Below, piece by piece: positions 36,311 through 48,764 of a stretch of DNA of 64,000 nucleotides (position 1 is the stretch's first letter; each line of letters opens with the position of its first letter). The DNA comes from Odontesthes bonariensis. Taxonomy: Eukaryota > Chordata > Actinopteri > Atheriniformes > Atherinopsidae. The translations under genes were made by a program, and so were the position numbers. Below the pieces are notes generated by a model. It was given only the letters and a program-made list of their open reading frames with translations. It was not told where the DNA came from and made no database searches. The stretch is from the NCBI RefSeq assembly GCF_027942865.1, contig NC_134519.1, positions 22,416,248-22,480,247 on the forward strand, given 5' to 3'.

Positions 36311-38684
36311 GTCTTCTAAACTGCATCCCCTAAAACCTCATTGCAACCACCTTTCCATCCACACATGCACACACACCTTGCTTTTATGTATTAATCCTGT
36401 GTTTGTATTTTGTATTTTACACGTTTTATACTGAGTTTTGTGTCACTGAAAGGTACATGTCACCACACTGAGATGTGTGCATTAATAGTAGTGTTCTTTT
36501 ACATACTGAAACACGTGGAAACAAAGTGATTCCAGGATCAGAAGGAACAATGCAACCACCTCTTCACAGTGTTCACCTAAAACATCCACAAAAGTGTTTG
36601 CAAAGAGTCAAAACTGGCACAAAAGCTCAATCATTCATATAAACAGCATGATGAGATTGTAATTATAGCCAAAGAAAATTAGAAAAGGCAATAAAAGGCT
36701 TGAAAAATAACTGGAGAATGAAGATGCGCAGCTAATTAAGGAGTAAAAGAAATCTAATTCCTGGATGTTGTTGTGGTGTAAGTGTATTTTGCGGTGCATG
36801 CATCATTTATGCTCGAGCAAGACTCAAAGACTATTTTCATTCTACAAAATCTAGTGCACAATTTACAGCTGTGGTGCCGCTGCTTTGCAGAACACTTCAG
36901 TGGATGAAGAGTGTGAGAGACATAACAAGACTCTTGTATGAAGGGTACAGGGGAGATGAGGGTCATCAGCTGAGGCAAATGTCTTCAAAGGGCTCTGCGT
37001 TTCAGCCCATGAGAGGTGAAGTAAATCTCTCCCGGAGGTTATTCCAAGTTATTTGATTTGCATGAGCTGCGGAGGACATTGGGGGAAAAAGAATGTTGTT
37101 TCACAACATATTCAAAACCAGATGTTTGCTGTTTGAATGCAAAACAACTGCGGTTCATTTGGGATGATCGCTTTGCCCCTTTATGACACATTATTGCAGA
37201 GCTGTTATTTTATTTTTCAGACGTGTTACCCGCCTTCTCAAGAGAGGCCAACGTGTTTGTGAGGTTAATGAAGGCACACAAGGGGCAGAGGGTGAAGAGG
37301 TTGTATTCCTGAAAGGACGGCCAGCCCTCAGAGTCCTGCCACAGAGGGACACACATGGTGTATATCTTCAATGCTTCAGCTATTCGGCTGCTCAACACAG
37401 ACAATGCTCTATTTAACAAGATGATTGCTTTCTTTAAGATTTACAGGACTTATTGTTTGATGTTGTTTTTTTAAATTACTGCTTGTATTCCTTGTTTTTT
37501 ATTTTCTGCTTCCAGTTAAGGAAATTCCTTTTTGATGTGTTTCTTGAAACATTTGAACTGTTTGGTTGGTGTTAAATGAATACAATGCATAGACTAGAGG
37601 CTACAAATGAATTGCTAATTGGGATTAAAAAAAGCTGTCTCAGTCTGAATCTTATTACATTTTATACAGAGACATAAGTCTCACAAACACATATTTCAGA
37701 AAAGCTCAGGAAAGTCTTTGTGAGTATCAGATTTTTCTTTTTTTTTCTAGGCTTGAATTAGCCTACAGTTTGTGAAACAGCACATAGTCCATATTAAATC
37801 AGTTTGCCAAATAATTGGATAGGATTTATGTGTATTAAATGTTTCCCTATGACTTGCAACCGGATACTTAAAAGATTTAATCTACAAAAGTAACAAATAG
37901 GGAATGTTTCCTTAAGAGTCCAAACTTAACATTACTATTCAGATATAAAGTCTCGTGCGACCTGTATGGATAGGTACATAAACGGATGAATAGGCTTATT
38001 ACCGTAAGTACGTAGATGTCTTAGTGTACATTGAGAAAACATGCGATTGATACATTTCTTTTACTCTGCCATCTTCGTCTGTCAGGAATGAGCCGCAGCC
38101 TCTCGTGCGCATCGGTAAGAGGAGATCCCCCGAGAAGAGCTCATCAAAATTACATCTTTGAAATTGATTGTATTTTACCACACCACTATCATTCTTCGTA
38201 TCTTCGTGGGCGATGCCGCTGGCAGACGATCTTCACCTAAGGCGGAGGGTTAGTGAGAAGTGAAAAGTTTTGGGACGCTTTGGGTGTCTTGGACGCAGCA
38301 GCTGAACGGAGCCATTTCCTGCCAAATAGTGCGCCCGTCTAATCGTGACTGCAGCAGCTACTTCCTGCATTGTTACAGTGCTTAATGAGGATTAAGTTGA
38401 AGCTGTCATGTTGTAAAGGGCGGCCATTAGGTCCGCTCCGCACGGAGGGGAATGGAGAGGGGAGCTGAGGGCTCGCTGACTTCACCTCGGCTTTACTTCA
38501 GATCAGATCCCCTCACCTGGACAGGGCCCTCTTTGTGAATCTGTCCTGCCAAATACTAGTCATATATGTAATTTACATCTGGTACAGTGCATCATCCAAG
38601 ACTATTCCCCATCCTTCTGCTACATCCATTAAAACATTACATCACCTGTGTAGCAATAAGACATCTCACATCCGTTCATTTCTG

Positions 38685-38732
<48 letters not shown>
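38685..38732 (+). repeat. (CTAT)n microsatellite
   Basis: Twelve uninterrupted CTAT units. Confidence 0.97.
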
Positions 38733-39958
38733 GGTTATAGACAATTACAACAATTAGAATGTGGCTAAACTACACTTTGTACATTATGGGGTTGCACTTT
38801 GTACAACCCCACAAAGCTGTGGTCTCAGAAATCCTCTCTAATCTAAAAAAACAACAACCATGACCTGAACCAGAGACCTCAACTTTACTGTAAGTACCAC
38901 ATACTGTATTGTAAGCAAGTCTTTTTTTTTTTCACTTTATCATACTACCTGTTATTTACTTGCGTGTGTACTCCTCTCCCACCAAAAGAACATTCCAAAA
39001 TTGTTTTATTATTTGATTCTGACTTTTTCTGTGTTCTCAACAAAGCCACTGTGGTGGAGCATATAGGTGTGTTACTGTTGGACTGAAAAATAAAACGGCT
39101 GAATCTTTACTGTCAGTCAATGAAAATGCCCCTTCTGATACACACTTGCTGTTGGGACATCATTTCCATGTTGGATTGTACATGACTTTGGCCTGGGCTG
39201 AAACACTGGATGGATTCAGACATTCACGATCCTCAGAGGACTAACGCCAGAGCACTTCCCTTCTTGCCAAGCAACAGGAGCAGTTTAATAAGTCACTTGT
39301 CCAGTGGGTTCAGCCAAAAAGTGTTCAACAACAAAATTGTATGTTTCCTATAATGGCTGTCCCTGAGTTTTCCTGTAATGTCACCATGGAGAAGTGGCAC
39401 ATCTCCATTCATTGTGAAATAAAGTGACATTTGTGGGCACAGACAGCATTGCTCTTTAATAACTTCAGAAACGTCTTCATTTTTCAATTCAAAGTGTTTT
39501 GGTTTGAAGCCTTTTGCCAGAAAGTCTTCACTCTATTATAATTCAGTCTCTCCTCAGGTGGCACAACAATATCATAACGTACACATGCCCCTGGACCCAC
39601 GGGAACATACTTACAGAAAGATTCATTGTAACATTCATTCCTACACCGGAGTGTCTTCTTAACTTACTTTTTTAGTTCTGCTTAGTACATGGTCATCGTG
39701 AGATCCGACTGTTTTGATACGACACAATCTGTAGCCTCAGGAGATGGTGTGGTGGGATGGGAGAACAGAAACAATCAGACCTGATGACACAGCACCATCT
39801 AGAGAGAGCTCTTTTTTGTCATTTAAAGAACAGCAGGATGAGGCTGACAAAGCACTTCCCCCCAGCCCCCCAACACCACCCACCAGCTGTTTGAGTATAA
39901 CATCCCCACTTCAGGCTTTATGGACGCTTACTTAGATCACGGTATTTCAAACACATAT

Positions 39959-39960
<2 letters not shown>

Positions 39961-39999
<39 letters not shown>
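39961..39999 (+). repeat. (GT)n microsatellite
   Basis: Pure GT dinucleotide run. Confidence 0.97.
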
Positions 40000-40000
<1 letters not shown>

Positions 40001-41144
40001 ACTTATATTCATGTCTGTGGAGGAGTGAGGATTAGTTCGGTTCACGGGGTTTGATGCTTTGAACGGACACAGGTCTTGTCATGAAAGAGGACGCCAGCTG
40101 GAGCCTTTACAGAGGCGACTCTGCCGCTCATATAGTCACCCTGCTGAGAATGTTCTGGGCTTGTATGTTTGGATCTGTGGGCCTGCCAGACAAGTCATGA
40201 AAGCAAACCTCCTCCAATCTCCAGTTTAAAACAGACATAAATTGAGTACGTTGTTGTGGTTCGTGGGCCCTGCTTGCAGTTGCACCGTGGCTGTCGCAGG
40301 CAGTGATCGTGGATCAGGACGTAACTGGGAGTGGTTGCTCAATCAGAACATGTGGCATGAGATGATCCAAGTCGTATTTTGGCGTCAGGGAGATAAATGG
40401 GTTACGAAGGATGTCACTGTGACCCTCTGAATTCTGGAGATAATGTGACGATGAAGCAGCTTGACTTTTTGAGTGGGGACACATATACATCTGGGACATT
40501 GCTGTATGATAAGATACTAATACAACTATGTTTGATTAATCTATTAGGTATTTACATTTTATCAGTGTGGTGATTTAACTCCTGCAAGTCCAGCTCCCGG
40601 TTAATATGGTGCCTATCTATCAAGGCTTACAGTGAGCAGAGCTTTATTTTTCAAACATGCGATACATGAAGACAAGACACCTTCGAACAGCGCGCGTGTG
40701 CGCTTGTGAGCTGTGTGGGCTTAATACAACGAAACAATTCAGATTTAGCCACAGCCACCAGATACTGTTACAACATTATGGATTAATGCAGAACTCACAC
40801 TGGCTGATTATACTTTAGTGGTGCAAATTCCTTAACATATCAGCAGCTAATCAAGGGACCAAAACAGTGGACATTGGACTCCAGTAAAACCTGTCAGGGT
40901 CTGGACCCTTGGGGAGTTAACTGGATTTCCTGAATGCATGCTATTGCAATCTCTGCCTGCCAGCTGTTATACAAATGAATATTGCTCCTGATCATCTGTC
41001 TCGGGTGACCATGTGCTCATATACTGGCAGTGATGTAGATATAAGTTCTGACTCTTGGCAGATCAAATATGTGATGCTGCTGGTAATATGGGGGGTGTAA
41101 AATGTGTGGCGTTTCATTCATTTTTAGATCCTCGTTGTAACATA

Positions 41145-41146
<2 letters not shown>

Positions 41147-41175
<29 letters not shown>
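41147..41175 (+). repeat. (GT)n microsatellite
   Basis: Pure GT run just upstream of the candidate gatad2a promoter. Confidence 0.95.
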
Positions 41176-41199
41176 CCTCAGTGTGAGAATGTGTATTGG

Positions 41200-42250
41200 A
41201 GGGTATCTGTGTTCTTGCCGGTGCAGTCATGGGTCACCTCAAGGACCCCGGGAGGGGGGTGACATTGTCGCCCTGCTTTGGCCCTTGGTGGTCAGTGGAC
41301 TTGCATGATGTGATCCGGTCGCCCTGGTATGCCGAGGTGCGCATGCCCACTAAGAGGACGCAGCGGCTCCATGTGTGTTGAGGCGCATTATTTGGCAACA
41401 GACGCGGCAGTGGGGAGGGCCGAAAAAAGAGGATATCCCCTGGATTTCAAAAAGCAACGATTTATCGAGGTTAACTGCAGATTAAACATTCCTCGTTCGA
41501 CCATCGGCGAAGAACGGGCGACAAAGCTACAAAGTAAGTTGACTTATGTGAAGCTTAAGTTTTTTAGTAAGTGGATTGAGGGGAGCCTTTTATTCGGACT
41601 CGACGAGAGGAGCCAGGTTTTCCTCCACCTATCTGTGACGATAAAGAAGCTGATGGGCTGTTGAAAAGTAACACTTCTCCGCAGAGCCAAAGGTTGAGCA
41701 CTGGGGAGGAGAGGGGAGGGGGGCAGCTCAGACGAAATTTATTTTATATTACCCTCTCTTAGGCACACCGGTTTGTAAATATGACAGCTGGACTTGATTT
41801 TGTGCGGTAGAAGTCGTTAAATGAGGTAAGGATTACAACGTTACATCGCCGGCGGCAAGCTCGGTCCGTGGGCCGGTCGATGAAATTTATGAGTTCCGAG
41901 TCGAAGGTTTTTCCTCAGGAGTGGACACACAGGTAAACAGTCCCGGTGAGCCTCCTACAACCGTACTTTTACGGCTGTATGATGAAAGTTTTTTTTTTCT
42001 TTTCCTCCTTTTGCGCTGTCCTGCATCGGGGTGCAGCCAGGTCAACGATTCGGGCTCGGTTCTGGATGTGCGGGTCATGTTGTGGAGCAGCTGCCGGGTT
42101 GGAGGACTTTCGCCAGTTTGACTTGAAGCCCCCGGCGGCCGTTAATGCCCGCACATTAACCGCTTTTTGTCGGAGCTAATGAGGCTTCGTGTTTTTGTTT
42201 GTGCCATGTAGCTAATGTTAGCTCGCTAACTAATAACACGCACACCTCCT
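41200..42250 (+). promoter_or_regulatory. Candidate gatad2a promoter and non-coding first exon
   Basis: This stretch is markedly richer in C, G and CpG than its surroundings and lies upstream of gatad2a on the same strand. A strong donor (GAG|GTAAGG) at 41825-41832 could end a non-coding exon 1; the coding exon starts 9.3 kb downstream with its own acceptor just before the ATG, so a 5' UTR exon must exist. Placement is inferred. Confidence 0.4.
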
Positions 42251-42534
42251 TCGAGGCGGTGTCAGTAATAAAAAAAAAAAAAGCCGGCTAGTTGCACATG
42301 TAGTGTGGGCTGGGTTTAGTTTTTAAAGGGCTGAGTTTGGTTTGGATGGACTAGTGGCTGGTTAGACGTTAATGGTGGACGCGGCTGCCCGCTTTAAGCC
42401 CCGTGGCACCAGTGTTGGTTCTGCTATCTGGTAGCTAATCTTCCTACTTCTCTCTGTGACAACCGTAGTCTTCCTCCTCTTAAAGCTGAACACACACACA
42501 CACCGCACACACTCCCACTCTGCTTCTTCCATTC

Positions 42535-42535
<1 letters not shown>

Positions 42536-42578
<43 letters not shown>

Positions 42579-42591
42579 CACACACACACAC
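42536..42591 (+). repeat. (CA)n microsatellite in gatad2a intron 1
   Basis: CA dinucleotide run with a single CG interruption. Confidence 0.97.
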
Positions 42592-45500
42592 TTTCCAGCA
42601 CCAGTTTGCAGCGCTTCAGCACAACAGCGTTTCTCAGGATTTCTTTAATCCAACCAGTTTACGAAGACGGATTCAGATGGATTTAGACATTTTCTAATGT
42701 TATATGACTGGATATGAGGGAAGCCGGTGTCTCACGATATGTTCACAAAACCACATGTGGGATCTAACGCCGTGCAGTCAAGACTCTGGTAAACTGCTGT
42801 TAACTTATTTGTGATCATTGAAGTCGTTTTTATTTGCCTCCCTGATGAAATACTGAATTTGAGAGAAAAATGACAGATTTCAGTTTCCCTACTGTTGTCA
42901 GACTTGTATCGACTGCTTTCTACAACAATGGCTCATCACTTATGCATCATCACAAGTGGGCTGTTAGAGCAAACAAGCCAATAAATTGTAACGTGAAGGA
43001 GTGAATTCAGAGATTTTCTTGTGAGCTCACTGAAGCTGCTGAATATTTGTCATTCACCTAATTAACTGGATTTGTGTGTTTGTGATGGCAGTAGGGGGTG
43101 AAGTTCATTAAAATTGTAAGAGTCCCTTTGTTTTGTCAGAGCAACTGTCCTGAACGAGCAGACATGATGAGTCCTGTTGTAAGAGTAAGGACCTACTTTT
43201 TACTCTTTGCTTACAAATGAGTGGACTGCTCTACTCATGCGTGTTTAACCTTGTTTTCAGTCATTACTGGACAGTTAGTACTATGGGCAGGCTGCTGCAA
43301 AACATAAGCACTTATGCAACGTATAGTGAGGTGAGTGACTTTATTGCCTCTTTGTGGTGATCTGGAATGAACCCTCATTTGTTTGTGTGAACAAAGGCCT
43401 TGTAAAGTGTTATTTACACGTTTGCCAGTTGCCTCTGGTGAAGGTGCAGTCAGAAAGGGGCATAGGGCTCCGCTTGGACGTTGGGACTACTGAACTACAT
43501 GTCCCGACTGACGGTGGAGAAGTTGTGTGCTCGCAGCATGATGCCTCAGTCGTGCTATCGGCCCGGGAATGGCTGCTTTTATAGCATTAGATTTATAAGA
43601 CTGAGTGAGTTGGAATCTGTTTACAAGTTTCAGCACACAAGAGTAATCCAGAGGAATTGTGTAATCAGCCGTGAATCTGCACGGGGGTCATCTGCTGGCC
43701 ATATTTCAAGCTGCTGCGTAGAACTCCAGCGTTCGAACGCCATCGTCGTCTGCCTCGAACAGGCAGGGAGCAGTGTGTTTTCCAAAAAGGCCTTTTTCAG
43801 GTTGTGCAGACGGCCATGTTAGCTGTTGTGTTAAAAAAAAAAAAAAGAAGAAAAAAAGGATCTGTTGCAGAGTTATCAGACAAGTGGCAAGTCGGTGAGC
43901 CAGGCAAGCCACCTTTGGCTATAATTTGTTCTGAAGAAAAAAAAATTTCAAGCAAAATTCCCCAGTTGTGATCAGGCCACGAGGGCTTTGTTTTGATATA
44001 AGTCGACCAGAAAATGACTAGAATACAATGCCGGGTCAGCACTTTTACAAGGCAGCGTGGCCGCATTTTTGGGAAGTTTTTTTTTTAGTTCTTGTGCATG
44101 GTATAAATATGTTTTTTCAGGGTAAAGGTCTGTCAGTGGGTAAGTACAGTGCTAAACACACACTGTATGTGCAGGCCGACGTTGCTGAAGGTTTAGAGAA
44201 AGTCTGTCGGCGTGGACCTTTGACGACTGAGCGACTGATGCTTAACAGGATCCGAGAGTGGCTAGATAAATAATCACCTCCGAGCAGGAAAAGAAGACAG
44301 TGTTCTGATAGTGGTCGCAACCTGATACCAGATTAAAGTACGCGTATTCTGCACTGGTGAAAGCCACACTTGTTAAGAGTCAAGCACCTGCACAGTGCTG
44401 CACAGTGGGATCACATGTTAGCGATAACTGTGATTTAATTACACAGAAGGTGTTAATTGCAGGTACATCTAGCGTTTCTTTTGTTGTTTTTTTCGAAAGC
44501 CAGCCTTGTGATTATCGTGGCTGGTAAACATCAGCGTCTGTGTGCCGAACCTTTTCACTCAAACTTCTCTAAAAAGCAGCACGCACCAGGTATTTCCTGC
44601 ATTGTTGTTGCATTTGAAGGGAGTCGAGCAAAACTGCTATTTTTGAATCGCAATTACTGCTTTGCAAAGACGTTCCGCTTTGCACGTAAAATATGTCTTA
44701 AACAGGGTAACACAGGGATTCCTCATTTCTTCATTCATTTTTTGATTTTGCATTTAGCCATTGAACTTGGGCTACCTTTCTTTGTTTGTTACACAGCTGT
44801 AAGCTTTAATTAATTCAATCTTTTTGTATGATTTAACTGAACAACCTCAAAACATTTGTATGAATAGATGGTGGGCAGGCGACTTCCTCGTCGGATGTAT
44901 TCATCTCCGACGGAAAATTTACACACGAGCCGCACAATGGTGCATTTTTTTTTTTTAATGCACAATGACACAGACGGTGATAATACAACCACAATTACAC
45001 CATTGAGGTTTATCTCTGTTGTTCAAGGTAAGAAAGCTCACAATTTGCTTTGTGGTTTCTGTTCGTTCACATATAGAACATGATAGTTGTATGCATAGAG
45101 GCAGCAAAACAAACCAGCTCTCCGACCTGAATCATGAAGTAACACGTGTTTCACACATACTCGCATTCAGAATGTTGTTGAAGCGCACGCTCAGTTTCTT
45201 TCCAGCTGTGGTGAGACGGACAACGAGCCACGACCTCATTTTCTCACAAGTTGTCCCTTTTGAGCTGGACAAATGACACTGGTCTCCATGAGCAGCCAGC
45301 TGTGAGATTACTGCACAGGGACTGGCAACAAAGTGCAACTCTGGCAGTGTAATCTTTTATTTCTTTCAACCCTTCATTTGCGCTAAAAAATGGTCTGTCG
45401 GGTAACCTTTAGCCTTTTTATTTTGAGATTCGTTTCAGCGAGAGTGACAGAAGTTCTTTAACCTTCTGGAGTGTTCTGGAGAGATATGAAAATGTCAGTG

Positions 45501-45623
45501 CTTTATTGTGGACTCATTTTCTGATTGAGTTGCAAAAATGTCTCTGGGTGTCAGTCACAGTCGGTTAAAGAAAATTTGAATCGGGTAAAGATTCTCCGGT
45601 TAAACCCTCTTGTGGACCCTCTC

Positions 45624-45660
45624 GCCACTGAGCTCCTATCGCATATAGGAGCTCAGTGGC
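45624..45660. repeat. Perfect 16-bp hairpin in gatad2a intron 1
   Basis: GCCACTGAGCTCCTAT, a 5-nt spacer CGCAT, then the exact complement ATAGGAGCTCAGTGGC. It is not an obvious transposon end and carries no T run that would mark a Pol III gene. Confidence 0.9.
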
Positions 45661-46323
45661 ATGACTTATGGTTTGTAATGCATTACACATATGACAGGTA
45701 CACTCTGTTTCTGAAGGTTTCTGTCATTTTGCCCTGTTTTGACCAGTTGCATCATCTGGCTCACAAAGAAACAGTTACCCTCGTTTCAAGCGTAGGTTGA
45801 TCTTTTTATTTTTTCAATAAAAAGCAGCTGTAAAACCCAAGAGTGACAATCAGAAGCACTGAAAGCCCTGTGACTATCATCCATCATGGTGCAGCCGAGT
45901 CTTTGCAGCGTTTCAAGATTTCCATCATGTTTGAATATTCATCAGGGTGATGTTGTATGCGAGACGGTTCAGATCATAGTGCCGTGATCCTGTCATAATC
46001 ACATATGCCTGCTGGTTTTAAAAACAGCACAACATTGAAATGGGCTGTGTTGCTCTATATCCTGATATGTTTGTCCGTGAACACACATAGCATGAATTTG
46101 TGATTTGGATTTTGCTATCCCAGGCTTTGCAATGGCCATATGTCAGGTTAGGTTCTTTGGTGGGTCTGGGTCTGATCCACTCAGTGTGTTTGTGGGTGTG
46201 TGAGGTTGAAGGAATTATGTGTAAACTGCCACGGAGATGAAACATGAACTCAGTCAGCCATTTACATTCCCTGTTACAAAGATAGGGCCAGTGTCCGTGT
46301 AAGGTTGGGGTGAAGGTGGTGGT

Positions 46324-46356
<33 letters not shown>
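46324..46356 (+). repeat. Run of 33 guanines
   Basis: Uninterrupted G homopolymer in gatad2a intron 1, able to form G-quadruplex structures and prone to sequencing error. Confidence 0.95.
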
Positions 46357-46557
46357 CTGTTGTATGGCGTGTCTCGTGCCCAGCGTCTTCCATCAGCATC
46401 ATTTTAATGCAGTATGCACCAGAATTGGTAATAATCATCGGTTCACCCAACCCCCACCCCGGCGCGTGCACACAAACTGTATAATGGCTGTCACTGTGGA
46501 AGTCCTGTGTTACTCCAGCACCTGAAGGGTTAAAACCAGCTTCAGCTTCTCTCTCAG

Positions 46558-46589
<32 letters not shown>
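46558..46589 (+). repeat. (CA)n microsatellite
   Basis: CA dinucleotide run in gatad2a intron 1. Confidence 0.95.
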
Positions 46590-46592
<3 letters not shown>

Positions 46593-48128
46593 CCAACCGG
46601 TTTAAACTGGTTCACAGGAAAAGTGCTTTGTGTGTCCCAATGAATCCTGGGAAGGGTCATGTCATGTGTGTCTCAATGATGTCAGAGTATTTAAAAAAAA
46701 TAAAAAAAAAACTTGGTCAGTTATCAGATGATTGCTCTGCGGGCCACATTGGGGCTCTGTGTGCATATTGTATAGGTATGCCATGAATACAAAAAGTGTA
46801 CTTGATGCTCGCCGTCATAACTACTTTGAGAACAGGAAGGGGAGGGGTTAGAAGTTTGTACAGTGTGCGTCACTGAGAAATAGCCCAGGTTGTAAGGGTT
46901 AATTGTGAGCTTTTTTTTTTCTTTTTTTTTTCTTACTCTAAATCATAGCTTCCTGTCATTAGGCAGGCCTCAGCAGACTAGAAGAACTGGGTCTCCATTC
47001 TTTTACAAGCAGTAAATGCATAGATTCACAACATAGCTGCGCTGTTTTTCTTCTTCTGGTCATCTAGCGACCAGAGAGATGTCTTTGAACACTACCATCT
47101 GCTCAACATTCTGTGAACTTTGAGCACAAGTTGTCTCCTCTCTCGCTGAAAGCATGCTATGTGGGTCAACATGTGTTTACCTTTTTCACATGTGATAATG
47201 GCCAAAGTCAACTCAGGCTACCTACATATTCGCAAAAGTATTCTGGTACTGATATTTTTCAGGATATAGTTTACATTGATCAACCAAGTTGGGGGCAGAC
47301 TCCCCATACAGGATCATAACAGTATCCAGGTTTATGCAAACTGATGTTTTCTGTTCAGTTAACGCAGAAGTTTGGGCCAAACATAGTTTGTTTTCTGTTC
47401 GCCTGCTGCCTTTATCATTTTGCTTAATTTTAGCATCTCCACCCACTCCACAGGTATCGTAGAGAGTTAGGCCTACCAGGAACCTGAATATCTTTGTTTC
47501 GTGTCACAGTTTCCCTGTTTCTTAGTTCTGCTGTTACAGAAAAGAGTTGTTGGCACGAAGGAAATAATCGCGTTATTCTCAGTGAGTATAGCTCAAAATG
47601 ACTGGTAGTTCACAATAGAACTACAGTCTCAATAGACTGATCTTTGCTCACAGTTTGTGACATCTTTAGCCTTCTGACAAAAGAAGAGGAAAATATGTGA
47701 ATGAGAGGAGCTGGTTTGGGAACGGCTGGATTCATTTATATTTCTACTTTACTGTTTTTTACCAAAATATGTAAAAAGAAGGAATTTGTAGCTTGTGCCG
47801 AGCGCAAAGGTCAGCGAGTTTAGTTGAGCTTCTACACGAAGGAGCGATTCAATCCCCGAATGCATCACGTGGTTGTGTTGGTCTACCTTTAAGAACCATG
47901 TTGGTTGGACTAACGTGTTTCCATGCATTTTAGAATTCCGGTTTCAGTCAGTCTAACGGAACAGTTTGGTTTTTATTCTTCTCGTGTCGTGTGGCTGTGC
48001 TTACAGTCGGAGAGGCAAATAGTCGGTGCAATGTGTGCTTTTAACCATGCTGGAAAGCAAAAGTGTTAAAACAGACACGTGCGAGTGAGGTAAAATCCTG
48101 TTAACTGTAAAGCGAGGTGAGCATTTAA

Positions 48129-48764
48129 GGGTACGGCTACACGAAAATGAAACGAGGGTTTTTTTGAAAACGGGTACGAAAATTATTGCGACCACACAGG
48201 AAAGCTTCTGTAAAGAATCAGGTCCAGATGGAAACGCGACGCTTGCTGAAAACGATGCAGTACACACGCCACACCTCTATGTGCGCTGTAAGCCACCCCC
48301 ACCGGTTACACCAGAACAATAGAAGAAGCAATGCGCATGCGTGTACGCCCCTACTACCAGCGCGAAGCTCACGTTGTTCCTTCAACAACGCCGCTGTAGT
48401 TAGCAGTGTCTGCAGCAGTGCTGCTATCAATGTTGTGGGGTCCATGATGATCGCTGTCTGTCCTTGTTGTGTTGTCTTCTTCTTCCGGATTTTGAATGGA
48501 AGCCGCTTTTTGTTCTGGTCACTGACGTATGTGTATACGTCACTGGCGTTGGTCATGTGGCTGTGACGCAGATGTAAACAAATCCGTTCTGGCTGTAACA
48601 ATGGAAACGAAACGACGGCGTTCTTAGATCTTCCCACTCTGGAACCCGTTCTCCAAAAATATCGTTTTGGGGTAGTGGGAACGCCGGCTCCGTGTGGCCG
48701 CGACAGCCAAACGATAAGAAAAAGTATCGGTTACAGTGAAAAACGTTTCCGTGTAACCAGACCC
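48129..48764. mobile_element. Non-autonomous DNA transposon in gatad2a intron 1
   Basis: Imperfect inverted ends: GGGTACGGCTACACGAAAAT on the left and, reversed, GGGTCTGGTTACACGGAAAC from the right. The 139-codon minus-strand frame inside (48637-48218) spans most of the element and looks like chance or remnant coding. No clear target duplication, so the superfamily is uncertain (hAT or Harbinger type). Confidence 0.6.

Larger units (their letters stand above)
36311..41199. other. Intergenic region upstream of gatad2a with microsatellites
   Basis: No gene recognised. A short LINE-like trace (FNASAIRLLNTDNALF, about 37365-37415) is possible. Microsatellites are listed separately. Confidence 0.4.

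Noticed and set aside
37183..37430. Possible gene on either strand near 37.3 kb
   Set aside because: Both strands are open only briefly; a short LINE-like trace is the best reading and is too weak to call.
42536..42622. ORFs spanning the CA repeat
   Set aside because: Translations of a microsatellite (THTH or VCVC), not genes.
48218..48637. 139-codon minus-strand ORF as a host gene
   Set aside because: It lies wholly within an inverted-repeat transposon in gatad2a intron 1 and shows no recognised domain.
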